Shown here piece by piece: positions 17,151-25,199 of a stretch of 64,000 nucleotides of DNA. Source of the stretch: an uncultured Pelagibacteraceae bacterium (GTDB taxonomy: Bacteria > Pseudomonadota > Alphaproteobacteria > Pelagibacterales > Pelagibacteraceae); contig CACDGO010000002.1 of NCBI GenBank assembly GCA_902552345.1, forward strand, positions 79,501-143,500. The letters run 5' to 3'. Numbering within the stretch: the stretch's first letter is position 1; each line of letters starts with the position of its first letter. The notes under the pieces are model-generated. The model did no database searches. It was not told the DNA's origin and saw only the letters and a program-made list of their open reading frames with translations. The position numbers and the translations under genes were made by a program.

Positions 17151-20100
17151 ATGGCTCAGAATATTTCAGTTCCAGATATAGGTGATTTTAAAGACGTAGA
17201 AGTAATAGAAATTTTAGTCAAACCTGGTGATCAAATAAATAAAAACGATCCTATAGTAACAATCGAAAGTGATAAATCTAGTGTAGAAATTCCATCTCCT
17301 TCAGCTGGCCAAATAAAAGATTTAAAAGTAAAGATAGGAGATAAAGTATCCGAGGGAAGCTTGTTAGCAACTATTGAAAATGGTCAAGTAGCTTCTTCGC
17401 CAAAACAAGAAATAAAACAAGAAGTTGCTAAAGAAGAATTGATCCAAGAAAAACCAAAAACAAACGGTAACTTAAATCCTATAAAACAAGTTAAAAAAGT
17501 TTTTGCGGAACCTGCCTCAAAAGATGACATTGATCCAATTGAAACAAATGAATGGATAGAGTCGTTAAATTCAGTAATTGAGTCCGATGGAGCACCACGA
17601 GCAAGCTATTTATTAAATAAAGTTATTGATCAAGCTTATAAATCAGGATTAGTTTTGCCTGATACTAGAACAACTCCGTATATAAATACTATACCGCCAG
17701 AGGCAGAAGCTAAATCTCCAGGTGATCAAAATATTGAAAAAAAATTAAGAGCAATTATTAGATGGAATGCTGCTGCCATGGTTGTTAAGGCAAATAAGAA
17801 AAGTTCTGAACTAGGTGGGCACATAGGGACTTTTGCATCAGCAGCAACACTATATGACGTTGGTATGAATCATTTTTGGAGAGCAAAAAATAATAAGTTT
17901 GGAGGGGACTTAATTTATTTTCAAGGTCACTCAGCTCCAGGTATGTACGCAAGAGCTTTTTTGGAAGGAAGACTTTCAGCCAAACAATTGGATGGTTTCA
18001 GACAAGAAGTTGGTAAAGATGGACTTTCCTCTTATCCTCACCCTTGGTTGATGCCTGACTTCTGGCAGTTTCCAACCGTATCAATGGGTCTTGGTCCTAT
18101 CATGGCAATTTATCAAGCGCGGTTCTTAAAATATTTAATCAATAGAGGTTTAGTCAAAGACGAAGGAAGGAAGATTTGGGTATTCTTAGGAGATGGAGAA
18201 ATGGATGAGCCAGAGTCTATGGGAGCAATCGGTTTAGCTGCAAGAGAAAAATTAGATAATTTGATATTTGTAATTAATTGTAACCTTCAAAGACTAGATG
18301 GGCCAGTAAGAGGGAATGGAAAAATTATTCAAGAACTTGAGGGAAGTTTTAGAGGAACTGGTTGGAATGTGATCAAAGTTATTTGGGGATCTTATTGGGA
18401 TAAGCTTTTAATGAAAGATAAGTCTGGTCTTCTAGTGAAGAGAATGAATGAATGTGTTGATGGAGAGTACCAAGCTTTTAAAGCGAAGGATGGTTTATAT
18501 GTTAGGGAAAAATTCTTTGGTAAGTATCCTGAACTAAAAGAAATGGTATCTACTATGACAGACAAAGATATTTGGAGACTAAATAGAGGTGGTCATGATC
18601 CTCATAAAGTTTACGCCGCTTATCATTCAGCAATGCAGCATACTGGTTCTCCAACTGTTATTCTTGCTAAAACCATAAAAGGTTACGGTATGGGAAAATC
18701 TGGCGAAAGTATAAATACTACCCATCAACAAAAAAAATTAGATGAGGAGGATTTACTTTATTACAGAGATCGTTTCGGTGTGCCTCTTACTGATAAACAA
18801 GTAAAAAACATTGAATATTATAAACCAGATGAAAACTCTGAAGAAATAAAATATCTAAAAGATCAAAGAATAAAGCTTGGTGGTTTTATTCCAGAAAGAT
18901 CTTCCTTTGCAAAACAAATAAAAGCTCCACCTAAAGAAATTTTTGATAACTTTATGAAATCTACCGGAGATAAAGAAATGTCGACTACGATGGCATTAGT
19001 TAGAATGCTGACTTCATTACTAAGAGATAAAAATATATCACCAAGATTAGTTCCTATTATTCCAGACGAAGCTAGAACTTTTGGTATGGAGGGATTCTTC
19101 CAAAAAATTGGAATATATGCTCATGAAGGTCAAAAATATGAGCCTGTGGACTCAGAGCAGTTGAGTTCTTACAGAGAAGATAAAAGTGGCCAAGTATTAG
19201 AAGAAGGAATAAACGAGTCAGGAGCAATGTCATCTTGGATTGCAGCTGGTACAGCTTACACAAATCATGATTTAGAAATGATACCGATTTATATTTTTTA
19301 CTCTATGTTTGGTTTTCAAAGGGTTGGAGATTTGGCTTGGGCCGCAGGAGACTCTCAAGCAAGAGGTTTCTTGATTGGTGCTACTGCAGGAAGAACTACT
19401 TTAGCCGGAGAAGGGCTTCAACACCAAGATGGTCATAGTCATTTATTAGCATCAAATATTCCAAACTGTATAAGTTATGATCCTACATTTGCTTATGAAA
19501 TGGCTGTAATTTTAAGAGATGGACTAAAAAGAATGCATGAGAAAAAAGAAAATATTTTCTACTACATCACTGCAATGAATGAAAATTATTCTCACCCAGA
19601 AAAGCCAAAGGGTGCCGATGAAGGAATTTTAAAGGGAATGTATTTATTTAAAGAAAACAATAACAAGAATAAAACTAAAGTTCAGCTTTTAGGCTCGGGA
19701 ACAATTTTAAGAGAAATAATTTCAGCAGCAGAAATTCTATCTAAAGATTACGGTATCGACTCTGATGTTTGGAGCGTTACAAGTTTTAATGAATTAAGAA
19801 GAGACGGAATGGAGACAGAAAGATGGAATCTTCTTAATCCAGATGAAAAAAGAAAAAAATCTTATGTGCAAAAATGTTTATCAAAAAGAGATGGGCCTAT
19901 TGTTGCTGCATCTGATTATACAAGATCATTTTCTGATCAAATAAGACCATATGTTGAAAAACCTTTTTACTCTTTAGGTACAGATGGTTATGGAAGAAGT
20001 GATACAAGAAAAAATCTAAGAAAATTTTTCGAAGTAGATAAAGAACATATAGTTGCTTATACTTTAAGCGCCTTAGCAAAAGAACAATTAATTGAAACTA

Positions 20101-20168
20101 AAAAAGCGGAGAAAGCGATAAAAAAGTTTAAGATTGATAAAGATAGAGATTTTCCATCTAATTTATAA
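17151..20168 (+). CDS. aceE: Pyruvate dehydrogenase E1, homodimeric type, with N-terminal lipoyl domain
   Basis: The 1005-residue product decarboxylates pyruvate with thiamine diphosphate and passes the acetyl group to E2. Residues 1-75 are a lipoyl domain with the lipoylated Lys42 in ESDKSSVEIP; it looks about 60% identical to the E2 lipoyl domain, counted by eye. A linker of about 70 residues leads to the AceE part, about 860 residues, with the TPP motif GDGEMDEPES...NCN near residues 347-377 and GHSAPGMYARAF. E. coli AceE has no lipoyl domain and 887 residues. I chose the ATG at 17151 because it aligns with the aceF start; an in-frame ATG at 17124 would add 9 residues. aceF follows after 2 bases. 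Confidence 0.95.
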   Translation: MAQNISVPDIGDFKDVEVIEILVKPGDQINKNDPIVTIESDKSSVEIPSPSAGQIKDLKVKIGDKVSEGSLLATIENGQVASSPKQEIKQEVAKEELIQEKPKTNGNLNPIKQVKKVFAEPASKDDIDPIETNEWIESLNSVIESDGAPRASYLLNKVIDQAYKSGLVLPDTRTTPYINTIPPEAEAKSPGDQNIEKKLRAIIRWNAAAMVVKANKKSSELGGHIGTFASAATLYDVGMNHFWRAKNNKFGGDLIYFQGHSAPGMYARAFLEGRLSAKQLDGFRQEVGKDGLSSYPHPWLMPDFWQFPTVSMGLGPIMAIYQARFLKYLINRGLVKDEGRKIWVFLGDGEMDEPESMGAIGLAAREKLDNLIFVINCNLQRLDGPVRGNGKIIQELEGSFRGTGWNVIKVIWGSYWDKLLMKDKSGLLVKRMNECVDGEYQAFKAKDGLYVREKFFGKYPELKEMVSTMTDKDIWRLNRGGHDPHKVYAAYHSAMQHTGSPTVILAKTIKGYGMGKSGESINTTHQQKKLDEEDLLYYRDRFGVPLTDKQVKNIEYYKPDENSEEIKYLKDQRIKLGGFIPERSSFAKQIKAPPKEIFDNFMKSTGDKEMSTTMALVRMLTSLLRDKNISPRLVPIIPDEARTFGMEGFFQKIGIYAHEGQKYEPVDSEQLSSYREDKSGQVLEEGINESGAMSSWIAAGTAYTNHDLEMIPIYIFYSMFGFQRVGDLAWAAGDSQARGFLIGATAGRTTLAGEGLQHQDGHSHLLASNIPNCISYDPTFAYEMAVILRDGLKRMHEKKENIFYYITAMNENYSHPEKPKGADEGILKGMYLFKENNNKNKTKVQLLGSGTILREIISAAEILSKDYGIDSDVWSVTSFNELRRDGMETERWNLLNPDEKRKKSYVQKCLSKRDGPIVAASDYTRSFSDQIRPYVEKPFYSLGTDGYGRSDTRKNLRKFFEVDKEHIVAYTLSALAKEQLIETKKAEKAIKKFKIDKDRDFPSNL

Positions 20169-20170
20169 AT

Positions 20171-21430
20171 ATGGCTAATACAAAAATTTTAGTTCCAGAT
20201 ATGGGTGACTTCAAAGATGTGGAGATTATTGAAGTTCTGGTCAAAGAAGGTCAACAAATAAAAAAAAATGACTCTCTTATTACATTGGAAAGTGACAAAT
20301 CAAGTGTTGAAGTGCCATCAACACACGAGGGAGTTATTGAAAAAATAAATGTTAAAGTAGGTGATAAAGTTAATAAAGGAGACTTAATTCTTAATCTGGA
20401 TGCAGAGAGTGCTACTGAGGAAAAAAAAGAAGCAGCCAGTGAGCAAAAAAAAGTAGAGAAGACAGATAAAAAAGAAATCAAACCTCAGAAACAAAAAGAA
20501 ATTATTCCTGTAGTGTCTACATCACAATCAGGTAGCAAGTCAGCTAGTCCAAAAGTTAGAAAATTTGCAAGAGAGTTAGGTGCCAATGTAGTTGAAATAC
20601 CTGGTTCTCAAAGAGGTGGCAGAGTTTCTGAGGAAGATGTTAAAAATTTTGTAAGATCTCAAGTTACAGTAAGCGGTGGGAAAGTAGAAAAGAAAGTTCA
20701 TAAAGAAGAGTATCCGCATGAAGAGTTTGGTGAAATCGAATTAAAAGATATACCAAGAGTAAAAAGATTATCTGGTCCTCACTTAGTAAGATCTTGGACT
20801 GAAATTCCCCATGTAACACAGCATGATGAAGTTGATATAACAGAAATGGAGCAATTTAGATCATCATTATATGATTACTATACTGGTGAAAAAATAAAAG
20901 TTACGCCTCTTGCTTTTATTGCAAAAGCACTTGTAAGTGCCTTGAAGAAATTTCCAAATTTTAATGCTTCGATTGACAGTGCTAACGATAAAATTATTTA
21001 TAAAAAATATTTTCACGTTGGTTTTGCAGTAGATACCCCTCATGGTTTAATGGTGCCTAAAATAAGAGATGTTGATCAAATGAGTATAAAAGAAATTGGA
21101 AGTGCTTTAAGAAAAACAAGTAGACTTTGCAGAGATTTGAAAATTGATAAGAAGGAATTTTTTGGCGGTTCAATGACGATATCAAGCTTGGGCGGTATTG
21201 GAGGAACCTTCTTTACCCCAATTATAAATCCTCCTGAAGTTGCGATACTTGGAGTTGGAAAAAGTTTTGATAGATTAGCAAAAGTAAAAGACAAATTTGT
21301 TTCAAGAAAAATTTTACCTATTTCGCTTTCATACGACCATAGAATAATTGATGGTGCGGAGGGTGCTAGGTTTTGCGTTTATCTCGGTAAATGCCTTGGC
21401 AAAGACTTTGCTTTCAAGCTTGCTGTATAG
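20171..21430 (+). CDS. aceF: Dihydrolipoyllysine-residue acetyltransferase (PDH E2)
   Basis: The 419-residue E2 core of pyruvate dehydrogenase transfers acetyl from lipoyl-lysine to CoA. One lipoyl domain occupies residues 1-78 with Lys43 in ESDKSSVEVP. A Lys/Glu-rich linker follows, then the subunit-binding domain SPKVRKFARELGANV at about 125-162, and the catalytic domain with SYDHRIIDGAEGARF (His-x3-Asp at about 391-395). Only one lipoyl domain is present, where E. coli has three, but a second one sits on E1. The gene follows aceE closely and is in one operon with it. The E3 encoded at the right edge is a candidate partner. Confidence 0.96.
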   Translation: MANTKILVPDMGDFKDVEIIEVLVKEGQQIKKNDSLITLESDKSSVEVPSTHEGVIEKINVKVGDKVNKGDLILNLDAESATEEKKEAASEQKKVEKTDKKEIKPQKQKEIIPVVSTSQSGSKSASPKVRKFARELGANVVEIPGSQRGGRVSEEDVKNFVRSQVTVSGGKVEKKVHKEEYPHEEFGEIELKDIPRVKRLSGPHLVRSWTEIPHVTQHDEVDITEMEQFRSSLYDYYTGEKIKVTPLAFIAKALVSALKKFPNFNASIDSANDKIIYKKYFHVGFAVDTPHGLMVPKIRDVDQMSIKEIGSALRKTSRLCRDLKIDKKEFFGGSMTISSLGGIGGTFFTPIINPPEVAILGVGKSFDRLAKVKDKFVSRKILPISLSYDHRIIDGAEGARFCVYLGKCLGKDFAFKLAV

Positions 21431-21453
21431 ATCAAATTAAATTAGTAAGGGTC

Positions 21454-22356
21454 ATGAAGAATAATTTAATCCCTATATCTTGTGCCCTTGCGTGTTCGTT
21501 TCTTTGGGGAACAACTTTTGTTGCCCAAGATACAGGAATGGACTTTATTGGACCTTATACATTTTGTGCTGTTAGGTTATTTTTAGGATTTTTAGGATTA
21601 TTACCTTTTTTTATATATTTTGAATTTAATGAAATTAAAAAGATTAATTTTGATTTAAGAAAGGTCTTTTTCTTTACATTAATACTTGGCTCAATATTTG
21701 GAATGGCAAATATACTTCAGCAAATTTCGCTTCTTTATACAGACATTGCTAACTCTGCAGTCTTTACTGTTCTTTATGTTGTCATAGTCCCGTTAATTTC
21801 ATATTTTATTTTTTCAATAAAAATTCACCCATCTATTTGGCCTTCTGTTACGCTTTGTTTAATTGGTGGATTGCTTTTAAGTGAAATTAAAAATTATGAT
21901 GTAAGATTTGGTGACATGCTAGTCATCATAGGAGCATTTTTTTGGGCTTTTCACATAATCTTTATTTATAAAGTTTTGAAAATTTTCAATTTTCCAATAG
22001 CAATTGCAACTTTTCAATGCTTAGTCGCAGGTATATTTTGTTCTTTTCCTGCTTTAGCTTTTGAGACAGTAACAATCAATTTAATTTCAAAAGAAATTAC
22101 AGAGTTACTTTACGCTGGAATTTTATCTAGTGGAGTTGCTTTTATGCTTCAAGCATATGCTCAGAGAGTTTTATCCCCCGCATCTGTAGCAATTATATTT
22201 TCGCTTGAGGGAGTGTTTGCTTCAATTTTTGGATGGATACTTTTAGATCAGTTTTTAAGTGAAATAAAAGTATTTGGTATAATGATTATTTTATTGGCAG
22301 TAATATTTTCACAATTGATACCAATTTATGGTAAAAAAAATTATGGACGAGTCTAA
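21454..22356 (+). CDS. EamA/DMT-family transporter
   Basis: A 300-residue inner-membrane protein with ten hydrophobic segments in two EamA repeats (about residues 5-130 and 145-285), typical of drug/metabolite exporters. CSFLWGTTFVAQDTG and the end of the first helix match the family entry motif, and the second repeat starts at GDMLVIIGAFFWAFHIIFI. Its substrate is unknown. The reading frame is open further upstream into aceF, but the ATG at 21454 has GTAAGG about 5 bases before it and begins the first helix at the right place, so I use it. It overlaps the next gene by 29 bases. Confidence 0.88.
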   Translation: MKNNLIPISCALACSFLWGTTFVAQDTGMDFIGPYTFCAVRLFLGFLGLLPFFIYFEFNEIKKINFDLRKVFFFTLILGSIFGMANILQQISLLYTDIANSAVFTVLYVVIVPLISYFIFSIKIHPSIWPSVTLCLIGGLLLSEIKNYDVRFGDMLVIIGAFFWAFHIIFIYKVLKIFNFPIAIATFQCLVAGIFCSFPALAFETVTINLISKEITELLYAGILSSGVAFMLQAYAQRVLSPASVAIIFSLEGVFASIFGWILLDQFLSEIKVFGIMIILLAVIFSQLIPIYGKKNYGRV

Positions 22357-22720
22357 TAAAGGATTTATGAAACATCTCGGTGGATTAGATTTAAAAAAAA
22401 TTAGCGACACTCAATATGAGTTTACAGTAGAGGTAAAAGATATACATTTGAACACTGGTAAAATAGCTCATGGTGGATTCCTCTCTACTATTGCTGATAC
22501 TGGAATGGGAACGGCTGCTCACAGAGTTGCAGGTGACAAGAGATGTGTAACAATTAATTTAGATATGAAATTTATCTCAGTCAGCCAACTTGGTGATAAG
22601 CTTGTTGGGAAAGTAAAAATATTAAAAAAAACTAAAACACTAGTTTTTATTACTTGTGAAATTTCTAATTTAAGCGACATAGTTGCCTCTGCAAGCGGTA
22701 CTTGGAAAATACTACAATAG
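22328..22720 (+). CDS. Hotdog-fold thioesterase (PaaI-like)
   Basis: A 130-residue single hotdog domain. The helix motif LNTGKIAHGGFLSTIADTGMG has the HGG and Asp positions used by PaaI/YdiI-type acyl-CoA thioesterases, and the strands VTINLDMKFISV and GKVKILKKTKTLVFITCEI complete the fold. The substrate is unknown, probably a small or aromatic acyl-CoA. The start lies inside the end of the transporter gene; an in-frame ATG at 22343 is an alternative that would shorten the overlap to 14 bases. Confidence 0.88.
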   Translation: MVKKIMDESNKGFMKHLGGLDLKKISDTQYEFTVEVKDIHLNTGKIAHGGFLSTIADTGMGTAAHRVAGDKRCVTINLDMKFISVSQLGDKLVGKVKILKKTKTLVFITCEISNLSDIVASASGTWKILQ

Positions 22721-22726
22721 TATTTA

Positions 22727-24178
22727 ATGAAATCAAAAACTGTCTTCGTTTCAATTTTATTTATTTTTATTTCAATTAAAAGTGCGTCTGCAAATTTTTT
22801 TAAAAATATTACAGATTTAATAGATAACAACTACGAAAGTCTTAGATATGGTATTTCTGTAGCTGATGTTGATAATGACGGCACTTATGAATTTATAGTA
22901 GCTGGTTTTGGAAGTGAAAATTTAGCATTATCATACAAAAATAATAAACTAATAAATATTGTAAATGATACTAAGTTCACAGATAAAAGAAGTTTTACTA
23001 TTGGTGTAGCTGCTTGCGATATTGACTCTGATGGGTATGAAGAGATTTATTTTTTAAATACTGATACTTACAGTGGTGAAAAGAAATATTCCGACCGATT
23101 AATAGATATAAAAAATAAGAAATTTTTTGATATTTTTGAACAAAAGAAGAATCAAATAGATTTAAACTTTACAGCTGGTCGTTCCGTTGTTTGCGTAGAT
23201 AGAAACGGAAATGGAAAATATGGTATTTATGTTGCTAATTATGGTGGTCCAACAAGATTTTATGAAAAGTTTAAGGGAAGAATAAAAGATAGGGCAGCAG
23301 AGTTCGGCTTAGATAAAATAACTGGGGGAAGAGCAGTCGTTGCTGGACATATATTATCAAACAATATTGATATTTTCGCAGCCAATGAAAGAGGTGTAAA
23401 CTTTTTGTATAAAAACGTTGATGGTACTTTTTACGATGTAGCATCAGGGTACAATGTTTTAGACCCTTATGAAAATGGAAGAGGTACTGCGTTAAGTGAT
23501 ATTTTGTACAGAGGTCAATTAGATATTATTAGTGGAAATTGGGATGGAGAACATCGTATTTTTATAAAAGAAGAAAACTCTTTTAAAGACATTGCTGATA
23601 GTAATTTTAAAAGGCCATCTAAAATTCGAACAGTTATCTCAGCTGATTTTGATAATGATGGATATGATGAAATATTTCTTAATAATATCGGCGAAGCAAA
23701 TAAATTATTCAAAATTAAGGAAAATGGAAAATTAAAGGAAATTGATATCACTTCTAACTCTGAAGCAAATGGTCTTGGAACTGGTGCTGCTGTAGCAGAC
23801 ATTGATAAAGACGGAATTTTAGAATTATTAATTGCCCATGGAGAAACAGGAAATCAAATACTTACACTTTACAAAGCAAACGTAAAAAAAGATAAGAATT
23901 ATTTAAGAATAAAAGCTTTGAATAAAAATGGAGCTCCAGCTAGAGGAGCAACAGTAACGCTTAAATCCAATTTAAGAAAGCATTCTAAAACAATAGACTC
24001 TGGATCAGGATATTTATGCCAAATGGAACCTGTTGCCCATTATGGAATTAGAAATGATGAAAAAGACTTTGAAGTACAAATTAAATGGACAAACGGAAAA
24101 ACAAATAATTATAAAATAAAAGAAACAGGGAAGACTTATATTTTCAAACAAAGCAAAATGACTATCTCGCCATCCTAA
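22727..24178 (+). CDS. Secreted FG-GAP/VCBS repeat protein with ASPIC/UnbV domain (CRTAC1-like)
   Basis: A 483-residue exported protein with a signal peptide (KTVFVSILFIFISIKSASA, cleavage likely after Ala22). Several calcium-binding-like beta-propeller repeats follow: DVDNDGTYEF, DIDSDGYEEI, DFDNDGYDEIF and DIDKDGILEL. The last 90 residues match the ASPIC/UnbV domain, with NGAPARGATVTLKS, the conserved GSGYLCQMEPVAHYGI and QIKWTNGKTN. Such proteins are found outside the cytoplasm and are thought to bind or contact other molecules; no enzyme activity is established. The 3' end overlaps a convergent Cys-rich secreted gene by 17 bases. Confidence 0.9.
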   Translation: MKSKTVFVSILFIFISIKSASANFFKNITDLIDNNYESLRYGISVADVDNDGTYEFIVAGFGSENLALSYKNNKLINIVNDTKFTDKRSFTIGVAACDIDSDGYEEIYFLNTDTYSGEKKYSDRLIDIKNKKFFDIFEQKKNQIDLNFTAGRSVVCVDRNGNGKYGIYVANYGGPTRFYEKFKGRIKDRAAEFGLDKITGGRAVVAGHILSNNIDIFAANERGVNFLYKNVDGTFYDVASGYNVLDPYENGRGTALSDILYRGQLDIISGNWDGEHRIFIKEENSFKDIADSNFKRPSKIRTVISADFDNDGYDEIFLNNIGEANKLFKIKENGKLKEIDITSNSEANGLGTGAAVADIDKDGILELLIAHGETGNQILTLYKANVKKDKNYLRIKALNKNGAPARGATVTLKSNLRKHSKTIDSGSGYLCQMEPVAHYGIRNDEKDFEVQIKWTNGKTNNYKIKETGKTYIFKQSKMTISPS

Positions 24179-24860
24179 TAAAAATATCACCCATTCCAAT
24201 ATTCATTTCTTCTAGTGGAATATCATTTTTAAAAGCACAGAATCTACCTGTTATTTCATTGGCGTCTATCTTTTTAATATCAGCTTTTTGACATTTTTTG
24301 GCTTCATAGAAAAGACCTATTACAAGTTTACCGTCGACTACGAATACTTCATCATCATTTAGTCTTTGGTTTTTACAAAAATAGTTTCTATTTACTTCCT
24401 CAGGAAAATCTTTTTTTGAACATGGATTATTAATTAATAAAACATCAATTTTTTTAGAACCGTCTTTAAATTTGTGTTTTATCTTTTTAACTTTTGTATA
24501 ATTCATGAGATCACAAGAACAAGGCCAACAACATCTATAAAGTTCGCCGCAAATATTCTTTTGTGTTCTTAGTTCTTTAACATAAATATAATCAGGTTTT
24601 TCTCCCGGATTGATTAATGAACCTGAAACAGGACAATAAAATTTATTATATTCTTTAAACTCATCGTAAGTTAAGTCTTGGTCAATTAAATATTTAAAAA
24701 ATCTTGGACCTGCAGCATTCCTATTGTTGTCTGGAAATATTTTAGACCAGTTTTTAACTAGGTTTTCGTAATAAAATTTTTTTTGTTGAAAGTTTACTTC
24801 TGCAGTAGTTGATGAGGAGTGAATTAATATTAAAAATAATACTTTACAAAAAAATTTCAT
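24162..24860 (-). CDS. Secreted cysteine-rich protein of unknown function
   Basis: A 232-residue protein with a signal peptide (KFFCKVLFLILIHSSSTTA). The mature part contains about twelve cysteines, including the striking block GELYRCCWPCSCDLMNY in the middle and YCPVSGS before it, with later INNPCSK, NYFCKN, AKKCQK and GRFCAF. The pattern suggests a disulfide-rich or metal-binding exported protein. I cannot name its family; the CCWPCSCD block looks like a conserved signature. It shares its 3' end with the UnbV protein gene, but in opposite direction, so co-function is not implied by operon structure. Confidence 0.75.
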   Translation of the reverse strand: MKFFCKVLFLILIHSSSTTAEVNFQQKKFYYENLVKNWSKIFPDNNRNAAGPRFFKYLIDQDLTYDEFKEYNKFYCPVSGSLINPGEKPDYIYVKELRTQKNICGELYRCCWPCSCDLMNYTKVKKIKHKFKDGSKKIDVLLINNPCSKKDFPEEVNRNYFCKNQRLNDDEVFVVDGKLVIGLFYEAKKCQKADIKKIDANEITGRFCAFKNDIPLEEMNIGMGDIFIRMAR

Positions 24861-24918
24861 TAATAAAGCTTAAACATTTTAAAGTTATTTTCACTGCGGT
24901 GTTATTACTTAGCTGATA

Positions 24919-25068
24919 TTAATTTTTTCTTCTAATTTTTTTAATTTCACAATCTTTACATTTTATCGTTTCAGTTGAACCGCCAGGTCCAAAACTATAA
25001 TTAATATCGATTTTTTCATATCTATGAATACCGACTTTGCAAAGCAACAAATACAACCATCTAATCAT
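24919..25068 (-). CDS. 49-residue protein with Cys-His and Cys-x2-Cys motifs
   Basis: A small reading frame on the minus strand. The N-terminal helix WLYLLLCKVGIHRY is followed by a central GPGGST and the pair CKDC, then a Lys/Arg tail. The arrangement Cys10...His15 with Cys37-x2-Cys40 is like the short zinc-binding DUF1660-type proteins (Cys-x4-His plus CxxC). It ends 58 bases after the start of the convergent-free stretch behind the Cys-rich secreted gene and is divergent from the 18-residue peptide gene 49 bases away. The evidence is the residue pattern alone, so the call is moderate. Confidence 0.5.
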   Translation of the reverse strand: MIRWLYLLLCKVGIHRYEKIDINYSFGPGGSTETIKCKDCEIKKIRRKN

Positions 25069-25117
25069 ATTTATAACAAATTTGTACTATAACATTTTTT
25101 TTAGAGGAGGTAATTAT

Positions 25118-25174
25118 ATGCCGTGGATTGAAATAATAGTTGCTTTATTAATTCTTGGAGCAATAGCAGAATAA
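25118..25174 (+). CDS. 18-residue membrane peptide gene with strong ribosome binding site
   Basis: MPWIEIIVALLILGAIAE is encoded between 25118 and the stop at 25172-25174. GAGGAGG (25104-25110) lies 7 bases before the ATG, one of the best ribosome binding sites in the window where most genes lack one. The peptide is one hydrophobic stretch with acidic ends. A short AT palindrome (ATAATTT, five bases, AAATTAT) follows the stop. No family is known to me. In the remaining bases of 24861-25199 I see only the divergent 49-residue gene and AT-rich spacer. Confidence 0.5.
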   Translation: MPWIEIIVALLILGAIAE

Positions 25175-25199
25175 GCAGAAAATAATTTTTTGCAAATTA

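Noticed and set aside
21391-21453. Upstream start for the DMT transporter inside aceF
   Set aside because: It would place a Cys-rich non-helical segment before helix 1, whereas the ATG at 21454 has a ribosome binding site.
22519-22830. 103-codon frame on the minus strand across the thioesterase end and UnbV start
   Set aside because: It crosses two convincing plus-strand genes and shows no domain.
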